NCBI GenBank assembly: GCA_030278955.1
Contig: JAOANR010000002.1
Span: 7,119,982 to 7,183,981 of the forward strand
Source: Hygrophila difformis
Taxonomy: Eukaryota > Streptophyta > Magnoliopsida > Lamiales > Acanthaceae
Direction: 5' to 3'
Length of the DNA stretch: 64,000 nucleotides
Shown: piece by piece, positions 33,056-43,022 of the stretch
Numbering within the stretch: position 1 is the stretch's first letter
How the letters are laid out: each line of letters starts with the position of its first letter
Notes under the pieces: generated by a model
What the model was told of the DNA's origin: nothing
The model's input: only the letters and a program-made list of their open reading frames with translations
Database searches by the model: none
Translations under genes and position numbers: made by a program

Positions 33056-34320
33056 TGCCGTAGATCGAAACTTGTTTAGTGACAATATCCGGATTAATGT
33101 TGACTGAATTTTAGGGTTAGGTAAATGATGATTAGATGGATAGATATATGGAGATTGATGAAGAAGCGAGAACACACACGAAGGATGGATATAACATAAG
33201 ATGATGAAACTAAATTGTAAGATAAAAGATAAGGAAACTTATGAATGAAGGGGACCCGAACTTGCCAAGGGAAGTGAGACGAACTCAAGACAAATGGCTT
33301 CCTTCAAGTGCATCATTCATTGACAATCCATCGAGCAAGTTTCCAACTTGATGGCGTGAGGAAAATAAACATAAGTTCAAGACAAACACGGATGGGGGAG
33401 AACACTTTTGAAAGAGTGCACTCGGTTATGAACTTTGAAAATATGAGAATGGATTTCAATATTAAGCAAAGTTGTTTACAAATGAAGGGGGAGGACATAT
33501 TTATAGGCCAAACCCCTTAGGAAACAAGAGAAATGAAAAATACATCAAAATTGGACCAAATGCGGTTTTGGGGAGAGTGATGCGGTTTATATCCCATCGA
33601 TGCGGTATAAACCGCATTGATGGAAAAAGACCGCATTGGTCATTACAAACCTATCTATTACAAGGGAAAAAGGGGTCAATTCGGTTTATGAGGGCAATTC
33701 GGTATATATCGAATTGGCAACAAAACCGAATTGGGAACTTAGGAAATAATATTACTGATGTGGAAAAGCAATTCGGTTTAAGCAATTCGGTCTATGGGAA
33801 TACCGAATTGACCAATACCGAATTGAGGGAGACTAGGAAAATACTAAGGCAAATGCAAAAAGGCGATGCGGTTTATACCGCATTGCTTAAAGCGCATTGG
33901 CAAAGCGCATTGATCCCCATGCCTTAGTCAATTTTTGTATGCCTTTATTTTCTACACTATTACAAAATATATTATCCGACGTCCGGTGGTGGTTCCGGCT
34001 GAACTCCAGCAACTTTTCCGACGAGCTCCTTTTTGGGCCTCTTCATGCTTGTTGGGCTTTCCTTGTGCATCCTAAGGCCTTCTTCCATCTTTATTTAATT
34101 CCGTAGTGGGGAATCCATGTTAATGGATTCCGGGTTTGTCCGGGCTTGATCTATCCGGATCATTATTTGAAGCTTTTGGGCTTCCTGGGGCTCCAAGTTA
34201 TCTGTCTCCTGCAAAAAAAATTTATGCAGTGCATCAGAAAATTTCTTGGCCTTTTGTTTGGATACTGGGCCCTCGGGGATTATCGGAATAATTAATCCGT
34301 TAGTTCTGGCGACTACGCCA
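33056..34320 (-). repeat. CRM-like element 5' LTR
   Basis: 1265 bp. Differs from the 3' LTR by scattered substitutions and by fewer motif units (33565-33905). TATAAATA on the minus strand at 33498-33505. Confidence 0.9.
33498..33505 (-). promoter_or_regulatory. TATA box of CRM-like 5' LTR
   Basis: TATAAATA on the minus strand in the context CCTATAAATATG. Confidence 0.5.
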
Positions 34321-34505
34321 GCAACCATTTGATTGGGAGTTAGAAATTTGGGAAAAAAAAATTTGCAGGTCATTTATGTCCAGCGGCTGAACAGGTTCAT
34401 GGCGGATCTCACTCGCCAGCAACTATTTGATTGGGACTTAGAAATTTGGGAAAAAAAATTTGCAGGTCATTTATGTCCAGCGGCTGAACAGGTTCATGGC
34501 GGATC
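34321..34505. repeat. 88-bp tandem duplication in the LINE
   Basis: 34321-34408 and 34419-34505 are alike apart from two substitutions and one A fewer. Both copies are preceded by CGCCA, which for the first copy is the end of the CRM LTR. Confidence 0.85.
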
Positions 34506-34830
34506 AAGAGAGATGGGTGGGAGAAAATAATGGCCAGTTCTCTGTCAGATCGTGTAGGATGCGTTCAAACGATGCATCCGAAACGTCCATGTCTCGGTTT
34601 TGGGCTCGGTTATGGGCAACCCCGGTCCGGCTGGAGTCGGTGGAGTGATTAGGGATGATAAAGGCGATGTGATTTTCGTTCTCTCGGACAATGTTGGAAC
34701 TAAAGACTCAAACGAAGCAGAATTGGAAGCAGTTTATTGGGTATGTTTGGCGATTATCCAGGACCAAGGTTTCCCACTACCTAAGCTTGTGTTTGAATGT
34801 GATTCGCAAAATGTGGTTCGTTGATTAAAG
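34321..34830 (+). pseudogene. LINE C-terminal piece with RNase H domain
   Basis: Starts with the rest of an 'RRQLFDWE'-type motif (FDWDLEIWEKK), present twice because of an 88-bp tandem duplication. 34600-34824 reads NPGPAGVGGVIRDDKGD, NEAELEAVYW and FECDSQNVV, an RNase H fold. The first catalytic aspartate expected before GSVMGNPG appears replaced (VLGS). Ends in TGA at 34822. Confidence 0.72.
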
Positions 34831-35242
34831 GAGCCGGACAAGACCCCTTTGAGATTTTCTCGTTACCTGGCACCGGTGATGGCCTTATTCAACTTTGGGG
34901 GAATGGTCAAAGCGAAACATATATTGAGGGAAAGAAACGAGCTTGCGGACATTTGGGCCAGGCGAGGAGCGGCCGGGGAAAGCAAGGTTGAAGGATGGTT
35001 ATGAAGGACATGACGATATGTGGGTGTGCAGACACGAAGCTGGTAGTAATAGCTGAAGGCCTTTCAGTTTCATGCTATTTAGATGCTTGAGTGTTTCCAG
35101 TGGGTGTTGTCTTTGTTTTTGTCTTTATGGGTTTGTAGAATTTGCCTGGCCTCACGGCCAGGGGATTGACTTGGATGTTTTTTGTACTATGCCTTTCGGC
35201 TGCTCCTTCGATAATAAAGAAATTTTCCAAAAAAAAAAAAAC

Positions 35243-36468
35243 TTGTAACAATGTATGAATTTTTTATTTTTTATTTTTTATTTTTTTGTGAACCATGAAT
35301 TTATAGACACGGTTTAGCATTTAGATATTTGCTCCCTAGCTAGCTAATTGGTAAACAATAGAGTTAGGATAGAATTGTCAAATTATGCCACATGACAATT
35401 TGCGGTTTCTCGGATGTTTCCATTCTTACATTGTATTTGTGCAATATTGTGATGTTATAGTAATGAAGTAGATCATAAAAATAATAGAATCCATCACAAA
35501 TACAATATCATGCATCAATTTTTAAATCTTAATATATCTTTATTCATCTAATAAACAACACACCTACTCGGAATTTGTTTCATGCCAATAAAGGTAAATA
35601 GTCACTCCACCTTCATAAAAAAAGGTGGACACAACAAAAATTTATGGAACCTTAAAAGGAAAAGAACCGGCCTTATTAACTAAGCCCATTGCCTTATATT
35701 AGTCCATCACATTCCAATATCCAATCCGGTGATAAATCTATAAGATTCAACATATGCATGGTGTTGAATTGACCCTCAAATGCATTAAATATATATATAT
35801 TTTCAACATGAGTAATAATGTTTGAAAATTTTATTCAACACTTTGGAATAATAATTCAGCACTTATGAGTGGTAGTTCAACACCTTTATATATGCGAAAT
35901 CAGCATTGCAACTTATTTGTCCGATGTCCATTAGATTTGTCGCATGCAAATTCTGAACTATATCTATATCCCATTTGGGAAAAGATAGACTAAATTGGCA
36001 ACAAAGACTTACCGAGAAATAATCATTAATGTCACGCGTCAAGTGGGGATGTATCCAACTAATACCCTTGGCTTCCTTGATCCTTCAAATGGTTTCAAGT
36101 TACGTTGCATGCAAATGTGAATCAATGCCAATATCCATGACTACTCACACAGAATGGGGATGTATCTAATTAATATTCCTAGAGTGTCACACAATTTTCT
36201 TCCTGAATTTGTTAGCTGATGATCCGTTTTTCTTCCAAACTGCCATAATCTGTTTTGGCAACTATCATTCAATGGTGATGGGTTTATGCAGAATAATAAC
36301 CAAAAATGTTCTTTATAATTACCAATTTTATCTTTTAATTTTGTTAATTGTCAAAACAATCATATATCATATAACTATTCTATTATGACCAATTTTGTCA
36401 TGTGGGTAGAAAATTATTTTCATATGTAAGTCTCATTCCCAAGTCAAAGTTTTTTGTGGTAAAAACTA
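35243..36468. other. Intergenic AT-rich DNA
   Basis: No coding frame of note. A 'ggggatgtatccaactaatac' type phrase recurs near 36045 and 36165 in diverged form, suggesting an old local duplication. Confidence 0.4.
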
Positions 36469-36734
36469 CTCCCCCGTTTTTCTTTTGAGTGTTACGTTTT
36501 AACTTTTTTTACTGTTCATTATAACACTTTGACTTCTATTTTTGTTATAGCTAGTTATAGAAGAAAAAAATATAGCCAAGTAAGATCATGTTGGATTCAT
36601 CTCATCTTGTACTTTTTAAATATGAAATTTTTAGAATTTTTACTTGTACCGAATTTCAGTTATTAATCATTGAAAATGTGCATTGACATACGTGCAAATG
36701 AGAAGTATAACCATTAAAAAAAACGGAGGAAGTA
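36467..36734. mobile_element. Stowaway-like MITE
   Basis: 36469-36732 (264 bp) between TA dinucleotides. Ends CTCCCCCGTTTTTCTTTTGAG and CTTCCTCCGTTTTTTTTAAT (reverse complement of the right end), i.e. CTCCCTCCGT-type termini of Tc1/mariner MITEs. Confidence 0.7.
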
Positions 36735-36920
36735 ACAATTTATGTGGTCGCACGAAGACTGCATGGTTCGCATATTTTGATGCTTAGGGGTTTTTTTTTT
36801 TTGGATGGCAAAACAAGTGTTTGAGGGTTAGATAGGGTTTTCTACGTAAGTCCCTGTGTGTTTCTACATATTCCTCAATTATTTGTAATATAAATTAAAA
36901 ACTGTCGCAAAAACCATTGG

Positions 36921-37582
36921 TGTTGGCACTAACATTTCATGCAGAATCATTTGGGTGTCATTGCAATGCTCTAACAACGATACAGTTATGGTTTTAAAGA
37001 TCAAAGCTTCACCAGCACCCGGACTCAAAGACCAAGACGTTCTCAGTTTATAAATAGTCTTTGAGTCAGTCTTTACTTTAAGTGATTTTATCTTCAATAT
37101 TCTACCAAGAGAGTTTAGTTTTCGTTTTAGAAGATATACTTCAAGAGAGTCAAAAACTTGTTCTTCATGGTGAGATGTTTTGAGAGTTTTTGTTCTTGAT
37201 AGAATTGTGTTGTAATTCACTGTATATCGCTTAGATCAAGTTGTAAATCAAGGAGAGGGAGTCTTCTTGATATAGCTAAAAGGATTCTTGATTCAGGGTC
37301 GTCAACAGGTTGAAGGAACAACAAAGATTGTCTCTGTAATTCTAGTTAGGGAGATTAGAAGTTGAGGGGGAGAGATTCAACTTCTAGATCGAGTTAACAG
37401 GATTGGTCTCGAGTCTTGTGTTTGTTCTTGTTCATAGTTGAGTAATCTTTGCCTGGATTGGAATCCCCCGGATGTAGGACAGGAGGTCCGAACCGGGTCA
37501 ACAAACAATTGTGTTCTTATATTTCTGCAATTGTGTGTGTTGTCAATACTTCGCGTAAACAACCTACTCACAGGGACTGTCA
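36921..37582 (+). repeat. Sirevirus 5' LTR
   Basis: 662 bp, begins TGTTGGCACTAAC, ends GGGACTGTCA. Promoter TATA at 37049-37056. Confidence 0.95.
37049..37056 (+). promoter_or_regulatory. TATA box of Sirevirus 5' LTR
   Basis: TATAAATA in CAGTTTATAAATAGTC, about 130 bp into the LTR; also at 44942-44949 in the 3' LTR. Confidence 0.65.
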
Positions 37583-37584
37583 AT

Positions 37585-37596
37585 TGGTATCAGAGC
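37585..37596 (+). other. Primer-binding site, initiator Met tRNA type
   Basis: TGGTATCAGAGC starts two bases after the 5' LTR; standard for plant copia elements. Confidence 0.9.
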
Positions 37597-37633
37597 CAAT
37601 CTTCAAACGTTTACTGGAGATTCAAGATTCAAG

Positions 37634-40600
37634 ATGAGTAGGGAAATTTCGCATCTTCGTCCACCAATCTTCGATGGAAACAATTTTAGCTACTGGAAAT
37701 CAAGAATGGAGTGCTATCTCAGAGCTCTTGGAGAAGATGTCTGGGATGCAGTTGAAGAAGCATGGGAACCACCAACAAGGACTGAAATCCCTGCGGTTGT
37801 CACTGCAACGACGACCACATCCGCTTCAACGGACACTACCTCTACCACTGCTACCACAACAACGGCTGTACCACCTGCTGCACCGATTACACGACTTGCT
37901 AGGAAGGCCGAATTAACTGTAGCAGAAAGAGCAGCAAAACAAGGGAATTACGCAGCTATGAACGCGATCAGCGGAGCTATGGAAGAGGCACAGCACAGAA
38001 TGATCAAGAATTGTAAAAATGCCTATGAGATGTGGAGATTTCTTGAAGTCAGGTTTGAAGGTTCTGCCGATGTTAAACTAACTCGATTACATCGTGTTGA
38101 ATCCTTATATGACAGGTTGGAGATGACGGATGATGAAAATATTTCAACATATTTTGAAAGATTTCAAAATGTGGTTAATCAATGCATAGAGCTTGGAATG
38201 CATTTTGATGAACAAAAATTGGTTCGCAAGATGCTACGTACGGTTTCTCCTAAGTATTCTGGAAAGATCTCAGTTCTTGAACAGAGTGAGAAGACCAACA
38301 CCATGACTTTGGAAGAATTGGTTGGCAACTTGCAAAATTATGAAATGAATCATCTGGAATCAAGGAGCAAAGGAAAATCGAAGAGTATTGCTCTAAAGGC
38401 TGAAAAGATTGAGGAATCAGATGATGATTTAGATGAAGAGTTATCCTTGATCACCAGAAGGATGGCCAAATTTCTTCAAGAAAAGAGAGCAAGACAGTTA
38501 CAGAAAGGAAAGCCTCAGAAATCCAGTTCACATGGTGTTTCAACTTCTGACAAACAACAGTCCAAGGGATCTAAGAAGTTCGAAGGCAAAGGCAGTAATG
38601 TCAAGAAACTCAAGGAACCTGAGAAATTTGACAAATTCTCTTCTATTATATGCTATGAGTGTGGAGGAAAAGGACATCTCAAAAAGGAATGTCCTACTGC
38701 CAAAAGGAAAGAAGGAAAAGCTTATCAAGCTACACTCAGTGATGACGAATGCGATGTTGAAGCAACAGAGGAACAACAAAGTGACTCTGAAGATGTTATC
38801 GCATTGACTATTCGAGACTGTAGTCCCCAACCAGGTATATCAAATTCAATAGATTATTCTACTGATGAAGATGATTCTATGAATGCAGGTAATATCAGTG
38901 AAATATACTCTAAACTGGCCGATGCATATGAAGAGTTAAAGTTTGAGTATGATACAGCCTTCAACGAGAATAAGAAGCTGTTAACACAACTGACTGACCT
39001 CGGAATTTCTTATGATAATCTATCTACTGAGAAGATCAAATTACAAAAGGAATTAAAGCTAGCAAAGCTCAAAGTTGAGGAACTTCAAGATGAATGCTCC
39101 AAACTTTCTGATGCAAAGACATGTTTGACCACAGAAAATCTACAACTTCAAGCCAAATGCAATGAACTCTCTCAAACGGTAAAAGGTAAAAATAAATTGG
39201 ATTCAGTTCTTTCTATATGCAAAAGACCTGGTGATCTTTCAGGTATAGGATACAAGAAGAAAGGTAAAGCAAAGAAATTCAAATCAACCAAGAGAAACTT
39301 TGTTAGTGGAGGATATCTTGGTGAACAGTCAAGCAATGCTGCTGCTTATAGAAATGTGCCAATTCAAGTCAACATTGCACCTCAAGACTCAAGGGATTGT
39401 ATATATTGTGGTTTACCTGGTCATCAAGCAGACACTTGTTTAAGGATTGTTCGAGATCCCTTAAATGGAAGACCTGTTGTCTGGCCGACGTTAGAACTAC
39501 AAAAGAAGATCCAGATTCGTAAGGCCTGGATATCTAAACATTCTAATCAACAGTCACTTGGTCTTGTTGTTGTATCTTTGCAGGCACATCAAAAGAACAC
39601 CTTGTGGTATTTTGATTCTGGATGCTCTAGGCATATGACAGGAACCAAAAATATACTACAAAACTTCACAGAACAAGATTGTGGAGAGGTGATGTATGGA
39701 GATGGTGCCAAAAGCAAAATCACTGGTTATGGTAAAATTGAAAAGGGAGTTCTTTCTAATCTCTCTAAGGTTTACTTTGTTGATGGTTTAACTACCAATT
39801 TGATCTCCATAAGTCAATTATGTGATGAAAATTCCTTAGTGCTATTTGATATGAATACTTGCTATGTCTTTAAAGATTACAAGTGTATCATGTCAGGGAA
39901 AAGGTCTACTAACAATTGTTATGTCCTAAAGGAAACAGTAGACAGGGCTTTGATTTTGAAAGAAGATCTTACAAGCCTATGGCACAAAAGAATGGCACAC
40001 TTGAATTATCAAACTCTCTACAAATTGAGCATTTCTGGAGCTGTCAAAGGGTTGCCAAAACTACAGAACAACTCTCAAATTTTCTGTGAAGGCTGTTCTA
40101 AAGGAAAACAAACCAAAGCTCAACACAAACGAGTCGATGAAATTACCACAAATCACTGCCTTGAACTCATTCACATGGACTTGATGGGTCCAATGGAAGT
40201 AGAAAGCCTTAATGGCAAAAGGTATGTACTTGTGATAGATGATTTTTCTAGATTTACCTTTGTTTGTTTTCTCAGATCAAAAGATGAAGCCTTTGAGTAT
40301 TTTGAGTCCACAAGCCTGAAGATCATGAATCAAAAACAAGGAAAAATCAAAAGGATTAGAACTGATCATGGGAGAGAGTTTGACAATCAACAGTTTACTG
40401 ATTTCTGTAAGCAACATGGAATTTCTCAAGAGTTCTCTGCCCCAAAGACTCCTCAACAAAATGAGATTGTAGAAAGGAAGAATAGAACCTTACAGGAGAT
40501 GGCAAGGTCTATGCTTCATGGGAGTACACTATCAAAGACCTTTTGGGCAGAAGCTGTCAACACAGCATGCCATATTTCAAATAGAGTTCTTTTGAGGCCG

Positions 40601-42682
40601 AAGACAAATTTCACTCCTTATCAAATATGGTATGATAAACTTCCTAATGTTAGATATTTTCATACATTTGGTTGTCCTTGTCATGTTTACAGAGACAGGG
40701 AACAGCTTAAGAAGTTTGATGCCAGATCAGAAAAAGGGTTGTTTTTGGGTTATGCTAACAACTCCAGAGCCTACAGAGTTTATCTGACTGATAGTAAGAA
40801 AGTTATAGAATCTATGAATGTTCTATTTGAAGACTCTCTAGCTAAAGGATTATCTGAATATGAAGATGGTCTGCATTATTTTCCTGTATTTGATCCACCA
40901 TCTGAGGAAACACATGAGCCATCATTTGAAGCTGATGTGATAACTGGAGCTGAATCAGAATCTTTGGTTGATACTGAGGAAGAGCAACAACCGCTTGACA
41001 CTGCTGTTGTAGATAAGAGGAAAGGACCAAGAACTTTCAAGCATCATTCTAACACTGATATCATTGGAGAATTGGATACACCTAGGCAGACCAGAAACAA
41101 GAAGGTTGATTACAAGCAACTCGCTGGAATGAACTGCTTTATATCCAAGATGGAACCAAAGAATGCATCTGAAGCTTTCAAAGATGAGTATTGGATAGCT
41201 GCCATGCAGGATGAGCTACTACAGTTTGAAAGAAACTCTGTATGGGAGTTAGTACCACCGCCTGACAACGTCAACATCATTGGTACCAAGTGGATTTTCA
41301 GAAACAAGAAAGATGAGCATGGAAACATAGTCAGAAATAAAGCTAGATTGGTAGCACAAGGCTACACACAAATTGAAGGTTTAGACTATGGAGAAACTTA
41401 TGCACCAGTGGCCAGAATGGAAGCTGTAAGGATTTTGCTATCTGTTGCTTGTTATCTAGATTTCAAGTTATGCCAAATGGATATCAAGACTGCTTTTCTG
41501 AACGGGAAAATCAAGGAGGAAATTTATGTAGCTCAACCAGCTGGATTTGAAGATCACAAACATCCAGACTATGTTTACAGAGTGAAAGGAGCCCTATATG
41601 GTCTTAAACAGGCACCTCGAGCCTGGTATGAAAGGCTGTCAAAATTTCTGGTTAACCATGGATATACAAGAGGAAATGTGGATAAAACACTTTTCATCAA
41701 ACACACAGATAAGCATATCATTGTAGTTCAAGTCTATGTTGATGATATCATTTTTGGATCTACTTCAGAAGAACTTAGAAATGAATTTATACATGATATG
41801 AAGACTGAGTTTGAGATGAGCATGCTTGGAGAATTGCATTACTTCCTTGGATTACAGATTAAACAAGAAAAAGATGGAATCTTCTTATCTCAGGAGAAGT
41901 ATGCAACCAATATGCTAAAGAAGTTCAACTTAGAAGAGAGCAAAGTAGCAAGAACACCACAGGGTATTCATGAGAAGCTTTCTAAAGCAGATTCTAGTTG
42001 TGATGTTGATCAAAAGCTTTACAGGAGCATGATTGGTAGTCTTCTCTACCTAACAGCAACCAGACCAGATATCTCATACAGCACTGGAGTATGTGCCAGA
42101 TTTCAAGCTCAACCCAAGGAGACACATCTTAAAGCAGCTAAGAGAATTATGAGATATATCAAGGGAACCATTGGACTTGGGATTTGGTATTCTAAAAGAT
42201 CATCATTAGATCTTATAGGATATACAGATTCAGACTGGGCTGGCAGTTGTGATGACAGACGTTCGACAACAGGAGGCTGTTTCTATCTTGGCAACAATTT
42301 GGTTAGTTGGTACTCAAGGAAACAGAACATAGTTGCTCTATCTACAGCTGAAGCAGAATATATAGCAGCTACATGTTGTTGTTCCCAACTTATGTGGATG
42401 AAACAAACTTTGGCAGATTATGGAGTGCATCAAGAGAAATTTGTGGTGCTCTGTGACAATACAAGTGCCATAAACATTTCTAAAAATCCAGTTCTTCACA
42501 ATAGGAGCAAACATATTGATATCAGGTATCATTTCATTAGGGATTTGGTTGAAGACAACATTTTTGATATTCAACATGTAGGGTCGTCAGAGCAGCTTGC
42601 TGACATCCTTACAAAAGCCATGGAGGGAGATAAGTTTGATAGGCTTAGAACTATTCTGGGCCTAAGTTTTCACACAAATTAA
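37634..42682 (+). CDS. Sirevirus gag-pol polyprotein, uninterrupted
   Basis: 1682 residues from ATG 37634, 37 bases after the PBS. Gag: about 1-620, with UBN2-type gag text, zinc knuckle CYECGGKGHLKKEC at about 339, a coiled coil at about 455-530 and a second knuckle CIYCGLPGHQADTC at about 589. Protease: LWYFDSGCSRHMTG, about 657. Integrase: HHCC from about 782 (LWHKRMAHLN), then D in HMDLMGPM, D in RTDHGREF and E in NEIVERKNR (about 848-945). RT from about 1200 (GTKWIFRNKKDE) with YVDDIIFG at about 1366. RNase H from about 1529 (GYTDSDWAGS; STAEAEYIAA). All catalytic motifs are present and there is no stop, so one protein could supply capsid, processing, integration and copying functions. 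Confidence 0.95.
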   Translation: MSREISHLRPPIFDGNNFSYWKSRMECYLRALGEDVWDAVEEAWEPPTRTEIPAVVTATTTTSASTDTTSTTATTTTAVPPAAPITRLARKAELTVAERAAKQGNYAAMNAISGAMEEAQHRMIKNCKNAYEMWRFLEVRFEGSADVKLTRLHRVESLYDRLEMTDDENISTYFERFQNVVNQCIELGMHFDEQKLVRKMLRTVSPKYSGKISVLEQSEKTNTMTLEELVGNLQNYEMNHLESRSKGKSKSIALKAEKIEESDDDLDEELSLITRRMAKFLQEKRARQLQKGKPQKSSSHGVSTSDKQQSKGSKKFEGKGSNVKKLKEPEKFDKFSSIICYECGGKGHLKKECPTAKRKEGKAYQATLSDDECDVEATEEQQSDSEDVIALTIRDCSPQPGISNSIDYSTDEDDSMNAGNISEIYSKLADAYEELKFEYDTAFNENKKLLTQLTDLGISYDNLSTEKIKLQKELKLAKLKVEELQDECSKLSDAKTCLTTENLQLQAKCNELSQTVKGKNKLDSVLSICKRPGDLSGIGYKKKGKAKKFKSTKRNFVSGGYLGEQSSNAAAYRNVPIQVNIAPQDSRDCIYCGLPGHQADTCLRIVRDPLNGRPVVWPTLELQKKIQIRKAWISKHSNQQSLGLVVVSLQAHQKNTLWYFDSGCSRHMTGTKNILQNFTEQDCGEVMYGDGAKSKITGYGKIEKGVLSNLSKVYFVDGLTTNLISISQLCDENSLVLFDMNTCYVFKDYKCIMSGKRSTNNCYVLKETVDRALILKEDLTSLWHKRMAHLNYQTLYKLSISGAVKGLPKLQNNSQIFCEGCSKGKQTKAQHKRVDEITTNHCLELIHMDLMGPMEVESLNGKRYVLVIDDFSRFTFVCFLRSKDEAFEYFESTSLKIMNQKQGKIKRIRTDHGREFDNQQFTDFCKQHGISQEFSAPKTPQQNEIVERKNRTLQEMARSMLHGSTLSKTFWAEAVNTACHISNRVLLRPKTNFTPYQIWYDKLPNVRYFHTFGCPCHVYRDREQLKKFDARSEKGLFLGYANNSRAYRVYLTDSKKVIESMNVLFEDSLAKGLSEYEDGLHYFPVFDPPSEETHEPSFEADVITGAESESLVDTEEEQQPLDTAVVDKRKGPRTFKHHSNTDIIGELDTPRQTRNKKVDYKQLAGMNCFISKMEPKNASEAFKDEYWIAAMQDELLQFERNSVWELVPPPDNVNIIGTKWIFRNKKDEHGNIVRNKARLVAQGYTQIEGLDYGETYAPVARMEAVRILLSVACYLDFKLCQMDIKTAFLNGKIKEEIYVAQPAGFEDHKHPDYVYRVKGALYGLKQAPRAWYERLSKFLVNHGYTRGNVDKTLFIKHTDKHIIVVQVYVDDIIFGSTSEELRNEFIHDMKTEFEMSMLGELHYFLGLQIKQEKDGIFLSQEKYATNMLKKFNLEESKVARTPQGIHEKLSKADSSCDVDQKLYRSMIGSLLYLTATRPDISYSTGVCARFQAQPKETHLKAAKRIMRYIKGTIGLGIWYSKRSSLDLIGYTDSDWAGSCDDRRSTTGGCFYLGNNLVSWYSRKQNIVALSTAEAEYIAATCCCSQLMWMKQTLADYGVHQEKFVVLCDNTSAINISKNPVLHNRSKHIDIRYHFIRDLVEDNIFDIQHVGSSEQLADILTKAMEGDKFDRLRTILGLSFHTN

Positions 42683-43022
42683 ATTTTGTTATGCTTTGGG
42701 CCGTTTGTTGTTTTTCTGTGTATTCTAACATTTCCAGGCCCAAGCAATTCATAAGGAGAAATGGATAGAGACAAAGTTTGATTCGCAAGGATTCTGATTC
42801 GACGTCTGCGCAGTGTCATCATACCTCTGTGACTACAGTAACCGTCTCTTCACTCCCTGCAGCTCACGTCGCCCGAAACCGCCATCATTGCTTCGCTGTT
42901 TCCTCTCTGCGAACGTGGTTTACGTTTCATTTCTCCTTCTTAAATACACTTGCTCCCATTTTATTCTGCACTACTTCTTCTTTGTTTTCTTTCTCAAGTT
43001 GTGCAGCTTCTATTTTCTTTCA
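42683..43022 (+). other. Spacer with likely splice acceptor before the extra ORF
   Basis: A T/C-rich tract (about 42935-43002) ends in GTTGTGCAG, with AG at 43005-43006, 17 bases before the ATG. Its in-frame translation is hydrophobic, but no ATG starts it, so it probably is an untranslated polypyrimidine tract. Confidence 0.5.

Larger units (their letters stand above)
25391..34320 (-). mobile_element. CRM-like Ty3/gypsy LTR retrotransposon, decayed
   Basis: LTRs 25391-26748 and 33056-34320 begin TGCCG and end CGCCA. GCAAC occurs at 25386-25390 and 34321-34325 (target duplication). Order on minus is gag, PR, RT, RNase H, integrase. The RT and integrase text (PLRGVEYRIEFVPGASIPNG; YRHPIPRLDDMLDEL) and the pol frame running into the 3' LTR fit the centromeric CRM clade. 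Gag and PR have frameshifts and RT has two stops. The assignment to CRM is from motif memory, not a tree. Confidence 0.85.
23838..35242 (+). mobile_element. 5'-truncated LINE, split by a CRM-like element
   Basis: The LINE occupies 23838-25390 and 34321-35242 and ends in a 13-A tail at about 35229-35241. It begins inside the RT domain, so more than half is missing. The CRM-like insertion duplicated GCAAC. The 3' part keeps an RNase H domain. Several frameshifts make it inactive. I see no clear target duplication around the LINE itself. Confidence 0.82.

Noticed and set aside
36879..37220. 113-codon minus ORF, repeated at 44754-45113
   Set aside because: Antisense LTR sequence of the Sirevirus; duplicated only because the LTR is.
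42813..43022. Hydrophobic N-terminal extension of the Sirevirus 3' ORF
   Set aside because: The frame has no ATG until 43023 (42813 is GTG). The hydrophobicity comes from a pyrimidine tract, so it is not counted as a membrane anchor.
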